From SIG452 sp045631485 (GTDB lineage Bacteria; Bacillota; Clostridia; UMGS1840): a DNA stretch of 64,000 nucleotides. The translations under genes and the position numbers were made by a program. The stretch covers positions 1-64,000 of the forward strand of contig JAZQUU010000019.1 in assembly GCA_045631485.1 (NCBI GenBank), in the 5' to 3' direction. The notes under the pieces were generated by a model that made no database searches, was not told where the DNA came from, and worked only from the letters and a program-made list of their open reading frames with translations. Position 1 is the first letter of the stretch, and every line of letters starts with the position of its first letter. Below are positions 58,991-64,000 of this stretch, piece after piece.

Positions 58991-61171
58991 TTATTGTTTT
59001 TGGAATACAAACAACTGAGAAGAATAATCTTTTTTATCCTCAAAATAAAGGCCCACATTCATTAAATAAGAACCGCTGTATGTTTTGCCGCTTGCGGTGT
59101 CGGTATATTTTGCGTCCCCATCCAAACCGCAAAGTTTGATACAAGTTTTACCCATAGTACTTCTTGCACGAATGGTGTAATAGGTCAGAACTACTCTGTC
59201 TTCATACACATATTCCCAGGAAGTGTTTCTGCCTTCAAAGGGACTTGCCAGACGATACAGTTCCCCTTTTTGCACCACATCACGAATCTCTTTATAGAGT
59301 TTTACCTGTTCTTTTACGATTTCGATTTCCTCATCGGATAAGGTATTTAAATCCAATTCGTAACCAAACTGCCCCGCCATAGCAACATGACCACGGAACG
59401 TAAGAGGTGTGGTTCTTCCCACCTGATGATTGGGAACGGCGGAAATGTGTGCACCCATAGTGGATGCAGGCATTACCATACCGGTACCGTGTTGGATGGA
59501 TAAGCGTTCCACGCCATCGGTATTGTCGCTGGTCCAGTACTGGGGATAATAATAAAGCATACCGGCATCAAAACGTCCGCCGCCGCCGGAACAACCTTCA
59601 AATAACACATCGGGAAACTGAGAGGTGATTCGTTCCATCACTTCGTAAATTCCCAGCACATAACGGTGTGCAAACTCCTGCTGACGTTCGGGCGGTAAGG
59701 ATTTGGAACCAAGCTCGGTGGCATTTCGGTTCATATCCCATTTCACATAGGAAATAGGTGCGGATTTTAACACAGAGCATACCGAATCCACGATGTAATC
59801 ACGGATTTCTGCTCTGGTTAAGTCCAGCATCAACTGTTGTCTTGCAGGGGTTCTGTTTCTGCCCTCCACATGAATACACCAATCGGGATGGGCTCTGTAT
59901 AAATCGCTGTCTTCGGAAATCATTTCGGGTTCAAACCAAAGACCAAACTTCATTCCCATTTCGTTAACTTTGGTTGCTAAGCTTTCGATACCGTCGGGCA
60001 ATTTAGTTCTGTCAACCACCCAATCACCCAAAGAACAGTTATCGGAATTTCGTTTGCCGAACCAACCATCGTCAAGCACCATTAAATCAATGCCCACAGA
60101 CTGTGCTTTGGATGCGATTTTTAAGATTTTTTCTTCGTTGAAATCAAAATAGGTTGCTTCCCAGTTATTGATTAACACGGGGCGCTGTTCGTCTCTGTAT
60201 TTTCCACGAACCAGACGGGTGCGATAGAGTTTATGATAAGTTCTTGACATTTTGCCGAACCCGCAATCGGAATAGGTTAACACCACTTCCGGCGTCTGAA
60301 ATTCGGCATTAGGAGTAAGCTGCCAGGAGAAGCCGAACGGATTGATACCCACATTCACTCTGGCGGTGTCAAATTCGTTTACTTCCACCTGCTCGATGTG
60401 GTTTCCGCTATACACAAAGCTAAAGCCGTACACATCGCCTTGAGTTTCGGTGGCATAAGGACGAGCCAACGCCACAAAGGGACTGTGATGGTGGCTTGAT
60501 GTCACACGCTTACTTTCAATTTGCATACTGCCGTTTAACAGAGGACGTTTTTGAATGCTTCTCTCTTTTGCCCAGGCACCTTCCAGATGCACAAATTCAT
60601 AGTTTTTATCAAACAAATGAACGGTGGAGCTTAATGCAGTTTTCAACTGAATGGTTTGGTTGCCCAAATTCTTCACACAAACGCTTTTTGCAATGGCATC
60701 CACAGTATTGAACACCGAATAGGATAATACCGCACGAACACCGGTCAAGCGGTCACAAAGAGTGATTTCCAGAGTGTCTGCTTCGCTTTCATCTTCCACG
60801 TAGGTTGCAGGAAGACCACTCAGCTTCTTTTTGCCTTTAAAAATCTCATAGCTTTCGTATTCAAAACAGGTAACAGAGCTTCCGTCTTCATATTCTGCAT
60901 GAAATGCGGGAGAACGAAAATCCGCACTGCCGTAGCAGGGGTATTCCATAGGAAGCATATTGGTGCTCATAAAATGCTCGGGCACATCAATGGGCGAAAA
61001 TGCCAATTCCCCCGCAATTGGGAAATTATCTAAAATAGAGCTATATTCGTCAATTCGTTTTCCGTAATACAAATGGAGCAAATGTTTGCCGTCCAACACG
61101 CCAAGCACATAGCTGGTGTTGGGAGTCTGCAAATGAAAAATCTGCTCTTTTTCAAAATATGTAATACTCAT
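58991..61171 (-). CDS. Alpha-galactosidase, GH36
   Basis: It hydrolyses alpha-1,6-galactosides such as raffinose and melibiose. The 726-aa product has the GH36 layout: N-terminal beta-sandwich (about 1-320), catalytic barrel with LDDGWFGKR, the nucleophile Asp in VKWDMNR, EGCSGGGGRFD and the acid/base Asp in TSDNTDG, and a C-terminal beta domain. There is no signal peptide, so it acts on imported oligosaccharides. AAGGAGAAAATTTT precedes the ATG at 61171. It is a single gene with its own promoter; no transporter lies nearby. Confidence 0.96.
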   Translation of the reverse strand: MSITYFEKEQIFHLQTPNTSYVLGVLDGKHLLHLYYGKRIDEYSSILDNFPIAGELAFSPIDVPEHFMSTNMLPMEYPCYGSADFRSPAFHAEYEDGSSVTCFEYESYEIFKGKKKLSGLPATYVEDESEADTLEITLCDRLTGVRAVLSYSVFNTVDAIAKSVCVKNLGNQTIQLKTALSSTVHLFDKNYEFVHLEGAWAKERSIQKRPLLNGSMQIESKRVTSSHHHSPFVALARPYATETQGDVYGFSFVYSGNHIEQVEVNEFDTARVNVGINPFGFSWQLTPNAEFQTPEVVLTYSDCGFGKMSRTYHKLYRTRLVRGKYRDEQRPVLINNWEATYFDFNEEKILKIASKAQSVGIDLMVLDDGWFGKRNSDNCSLGDWVVDRTKLPDGIESLATKVNEMGMKFGLWFEPEMISEDSDLYRAHPDWCIHVEGRNRTPARQQLMLDLTRAEIRDYIVDSVCSVLKSAPISYVKWDMNRNATELGSKSLPPERQQEFAHRYVLGIYEVMERITSQFPDVLFEGCSGGGGRFDAGMLYYYPQYWTSDNTDGVERLSIQHGTGMVMPASTMGAHISAVPNHQVGRTTPLTFRGHVAMAGQFGYELDLNTLSDEEIEIVKEQVKLYKEIRDVVQKGELYRLASPFEGRNTSWEYVYEDRVVLTYYTIRARSTMGKTCIKLCGLDGDAKYTDTASGKTYSGSYLMNVGLYFEDKKDYSSQLFVFQKQ

Positions 61172-61210
61172 AAAATTTTCTCCTTGTTAACAAGATGGAT
61201 TAACATTTTT

Positions 61211-61238
61211 ATTATACCATATTTTTATATTTCGTCAA
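61211..61238 (-). promoter_or_regulatory. Sigma-A promoter of the GH36 gene
   Basis: On the minus strand TTGACG (61233-61238), 16-base spacer, TATAAT (61211-61216). Confidence 0.78.
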
Positions 61239-61266
61239 TATGTTTTTCAATTTTTTATAAATATGT

Positions 61267-61294
61267 AAAAGGCAGTCGGTTGACTGCCTTTTTT
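61267..61294 (-). terminator. Terminator of the SLH protein gene
   Basis: AAAAGGCAGTC and GACTGCCTTTT pair over a 4-base loop with T-rich flanks, 10 bases behind the stop codon. Confidence 0.92.
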
Positions 61295-61303
61295 AGCGGA
61301 ATT

Positions 61304-63901
61304 TTATCTTACGATGACAATTTCCTGAACCTGATCCTTATACTCACGAATCAGCACAAGTCGGGGACTTTTTGCATCGTATTTCTGAATGTCGCCTGCA
61401 TCTGCAAGTTTGACCTGAGTGGAAGATTTGGTGGTATCAACGGACACTACCTTTACTCCCTCCAAGGAGAAGTTTTCCACGTTGCCGCCGTTTACGGTGA
61501 CGTTAATGGAAGATGCAAACTTTCTATCTACCTTGCCGTAGATTAAGCGCATATCGCCGTCGGTTTTATCAAATTCGGTTGCTTTGTCTGCCACCTCAAA
61601 GAGGACGGTAATTTTATCAATCACCCCTTGGGCATTGGTTCTAAACTGAATCACATCCCCTGCTTTTAACTGAGTGCCGTCTTCGTTCACTAAGATACCT
61701 TTTTCAGAGGTTTCCAAAGCAATCATCTGACCGTTATATGCCGCATATAATTTGTCCACGATATCGCCTTTTTCGTTTCGAGACTGAGAAATTTTATTGA
61801 TAACGGCGATGGGACTTTCTGCATTGGTAAGACCACCGGCGTTTTTCACAATCACCACTTTTGCAGAAAGGTCTTCCCCTGCATCATAAATTTCCACATC
61901 ATATAAACCGCCGTCTTCGAACATGGATTTGTTTTTGATGGCATAATCATCGGAATTGGTGGCGGTTTCGGGAATATCAAACACCAAGGTGGAGTCGGTA
62001 ATCACATAGGAACCTAATTTTGAAGATGTTTTCTTATAAGCGGTGTTGCTTCCCTGATAGTTCATCACGAATTTATCTTTATTGATGGCAACACCGCTGC
62101 CGGAGATATCTTCTGCCGTATTTAATTTGGTGAGTTTGCCGTCGGAATTTAATTCATAAGTGATTAACTGTTTGGTAACCTTGCCGTCTGCTTTTAATTT
62201 TTCGAGCACAGTTTTTGCAGCTTCTTTCGACCCTCCGTTTAAGGAGATTTTATCGTGGGAAGAAAGAATCATCACTTCCCCGTTCATTCCGTACAGTTTT
62301 AAATCAATATGGTCATTCATACCGTCTGCTTCCGCCGCATCTAAAAGGTAGGCGTATTTATCAGACAATGCGGAATTGGTGTTTACCGCCGCAATTCTTC
62401 CACGGATATCCAAAAAGAAGATGCCTTCATCATCTAATTTAATTTCACCGGTGTAGTTGTCTGCTTTCTGATAGAATTTGCCGTCGATTTTATATTTATC
62501 ATCTTCCAGCTCCACCACGGTGCCTTCCGCTTTATCGGTAATAACGGTTGCTTTTAACACATCCTGCGCTTCATTTTCCAGATAGGAAATAACCATCCAT
62601 TCTGTTAAATCTTCAAATTTGAAAGGATTGCCGTTTTTATCGGTTAATGAGAATTTTACGCCGGTTTCTTCTGGGTCAAAGGATAACGAGGGGTTGCCGT
62701 ACTTATCGGTAACGGTGTAGGATAAGTTACTGATGCCGTCAACCACTAAGTTTTTGTATTCATTGACAAATACCACATCGTAGGTGTCGTCGGAATCCGA
62801 ATCCAACAGTTCCACAGTTCCTGCCAGAGCGCCGTTTTCTTTGATTTTTGCTTCGTCAAAAGAAACGAAGGTGCCGTTATAAATCATTTTGGCAGATGCA
62901 GAAATTTTGGCATATTTGGTTGATTTGTCGGTATCTTTATTCTGCCAGTAGTTGATGCGTCCCGCTTCCACGGTTTCAATGTTGTCACCATCAATGGTTA
63001 AGGTTTTGTTTCTGCCCGATTCGGGTCTTACTAAAATGACGGTTTTATCACCGTTGTCATCGGTTTGCACATAGTAAGTTACACGATAGCCAAGGTAGTT
63101 TGCCGCATTGGTGTCGGTAGTTTCGTATACCACGGAATCAAGTTCAATCTGATGTTCTTCCAAACCGCTTGCAGCAGTTAATTTGGTGTAATAGTTCCCG
63201 GTTACCTGTCCTGAAAAACGCTCGGTGGACAGATACTCTTTCAACACGGTTTTATCGGTAATTTCAAAGTTGGAATTAGAGCCGAAACCGGTCTGTTCCA
63301 TCATACCGATGGTTAATGCATTGTAGGTTAAAATTGCTGCAATACCACGCTTGGTAACTTCAGGACCGCTGCCTGCGGCATTTTTGGTGAAACCGTACTG
63401 ATTTGCCACCTGCAAATAGCCGTTTGGGTATCCGCCCTTGGCTTCTGCCGCCAGTTCATATCCCAACATACGGGTTAAAATCGTAACCGCTTCCTGATAG
63501 GAAATTCTGTCTTCGGGGCGGAAATTTCCGTCGGGATCACCTACAATCAGTTGTTGATTGGAAGCAACATTGATATAGCCGTTTGCCCAGTAATCTGATG
63601 CCACATCCAAAAATTTCGTAGTGCCCTGGGCTGCCTCGGCAGACGCCTGAAGCCCCATTGCGTGAACGGCTATTTTGGCAAACTCGGAACGTTTGATGCC
63701 GTCATCGGGACGGAAGTTCCCGTCGGGGTCACCCACCATAATTCCAAGTGCACCAAGCACCGCTCCTGCATCTTCGTATTTGGTACCTGCCAAATCAGAA
63801 GAAACATTGTACGCAAAACCGGTAGTACTCATACCGATGAGCATAACAAAGCCTAAAAGCATAGCTAAGGTTTTCTTCATCATCTGTGACTTTTGTGTCA
63901 T
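61304..63901 (-). CDS. S-layer homology domain protein
   Basis: The 865-aa product has a signal peptide (about residues 1-33, ending TTGFA). Two clear SLH domains (about 35-160) each contain GDPDGNFRPDD or a close copy, and a third is weaker (GGYPNGYLQVANQYGF and TKRGIAAILTYNAL, to about 205). SLH domains bind secondary cell wall polymers, anchoring the protein to the wall. The remaining 650 residues are beta-rich with alternating strands and Asp/Gly turns and no enzyme motif, so a structural or surface-coat role is likely. The start is the ATG at 63901 behind GGAGGAG. Only wall anchoring is well supported. Confidence 0.93.
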   Translation of the reverse strand: MTQKSQMMKKTLAMLLGFVMLIGMSTTGFAYNVSSDLAGTKYEDAGAVLGALGIMVGDPDGNFRPDDGIKRSEFAKIAVHAMGLQASAEAAQGTTKFLDVASDYWANGYINVASNQQLIVGDPDGNFRPEDRISYQEAVTILTRMLGYELAAEAKGGYPNGYLQVANQYGFTKNAAGSGPEVTKRGIAAILTYNALTIGMMEQTGFGSNSNFEITDKTVLKEYLSTERFSGQVTGNYYTKLTAASGLEEHQIELDSVVYETTDTNAANYLGYRVTYYVQTDDNGDKTVILVRPESGRNKTLTIDGDNIETVEAGRINYWQNKDTDKSTKYAKISASAKMIYNGTFVSFDEAKIKENGALAGTVELLDSDSDDTYDVVFVNEYKNLVVDGISNLSYTVTDKYGNPSLSFDPEETGVKFSLTDKNGNPFKFEDLTEWMVISYLENEAQDVLKATVITDKAEGTVVELEDDKYKIDGKFYQKADNYTGEIKLDDEGIFFLDIRGRIAAVNTNSALSDKYAYLLDAAEADGMNDHIDLKLYGMNGEVMILSSHDKISLNGGSKEAAKTVLEKLKADGKVTKQLITYELNSDGKLTKLNTAEDISGSGVAINKDKFVMNYQGSNTAYKKTSSKLGSYVITDSTLVFDIPETATNSDDYAIKNKSMFEDGGLYDVEIYDAGEDLSAKVVIVKNAGGLTNAESPIAVINKISQSRNEKGDIVDKLYAAYNGQMIALETSEKGILVNEDGTQLKAGDVIQFRTNAQGVIDKITVLFEVADKATEFDKTDGDMRLIYGKVDRKFASSINVTVNGGNVENFSLEGVKVVSVDTTKSSTQVKLADAGDIQKYDAKSPRLVLIREYKDQVQEIVIVR

Positions 63902-63935
63902 ACTTTTCTCCTCCGTTTTTAATAAAATGAAAAAA

Positions 63936-63988
63936 TGCTTACATACCAAGAATCTCGGCAAATGAGCCAAAAACTTAATATGTAAGCA
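63936..63988 (-). terminator. Long hairpin with T-run upstream of the SLH gene
   Basis: On the minus strand TGCTTACATA and TATGTAAGCA (perfect 10 bp) enclose 33 bases with an inner GGC..GCC stem, followed by TTTTTTCATTTT. It could end an upstream transcript beyond the window or act as an attenuator in the SLH gene leader. Confidence 0.55.
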
Positions 63989-64000
63989 TAATGAGGAAAG

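Noticed and set aside
61073..61546. 157-aa plus-strand reading frame
   Set aside because: It is antisense to the ends of both the GH36 and SLH genes and crosses a promoter and a terminator.

Overview
The window reads as chromosomal DNA of an anaerobic, low-to-mid GC Firmicute of the Clostridia type, probably uncultured; this is inferred from gene content and cannot be refined to a genus. Pointers are the strong AGGAGG-type ribosome binding sites, sigma-A promoters (TTGACA, 17 bp, TATAAT) in front of most transcription units, paired GlgC and GlgD, a TPP riboswitch on thiT, a T-box leader, a SpoVB-type flippase, an N-terminal-rubredoxin (reverse) rubrerythrin, formate-tetrahydrofolate ligase and an SLH-domain envelope protein. 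I see no phage, insertion sequence, CRISPR array or rRNA. The first 32 bases are the 5' part of a minus-strand tRNA, probably tRNA-Thr.

Layout, left part. 0.2-3.7 kb: minus-strand unit yitT, M20 peptidase, membrane protein, ung. 3.7-4.5 kb: TPP riboswitch and thiT. 4.5-15.2 kb: a complete glycogen locus split over divergent promoters, with an alpha-glucosidase-type GH13 enzyme and glycogen phosphorylase on the minus strand and glgB-glgC-glgD-glgA on the plus strand. 15.3-19.6 kb: class II aldolase, prolyl-tRNA synthetase and a SpoVB-like flippase. 19.7-21.2 kb: a Fur/PerR-type regulator, reverse rubrerythrin and a BFD-like [2Fe-2S] protein. 21.2-29.5 kb: an eight-gene aromatic amino acid operon on the minus strand (pheA-aroB-aroC-aroEK fusion-aroQ-aroA-tyrA-DAHP synthase). 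Its leader encodes a short peptide dense in Phe and Tyr, followed by a strong terminator, which looks like ribosome-mediated attenuation.

Middle part. 29.8-37.6 kb: two adjacent paralogous secreted multi-module proteins (857 and 1448 aa) with Pro-Thr-Glu linkers, plus a 53-aa peptide gene co-transcribed behind the first. 37.7-40.5 kb: a T-box leader, best read as isoleucine-specific, in front of an HTH-cupin-AMP-ligase fusion. 40.5-42.3 kb: two unrelated lipoproteins. 42.3-49.8 kb: an AraC regulator diverging from Gfo/Idh/MocA oxidoreductase, ThuA-like, TIM-barrel isomerase and second Gfo/Idh/MocA genes, with a converging cytosolic GH89 alpha-N-acetylglucosaminidase. The set resembles keto-sugar based glycoside breakdown.

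Right part. cysK, fhs-tsaE-tsaB, tRNA-Met and tRNA-Val, an array of small hairpins, then a run of plus-strand genes: CDP-alcohol phosphatidyltransferase, DUF5685 protein, J-domain protein with a Cys-rich tail, membrane protein, patatin and TcdA. It ends with minus-strand GH36 alpha-galactosidase and the SLH protein. Short palindromic elements bounded by TTGTAGGG/CCCTACAA recur in intergenic gaps (29.6, 32.9 and 58.8 kb). Most transcription units are closed by clear hairpin terminators, so operon boundaries are unusually easy to read. Start codons below were often moved downstream of the longest reading frame because ribosome binding sites, and in several cases promoters, demand it.
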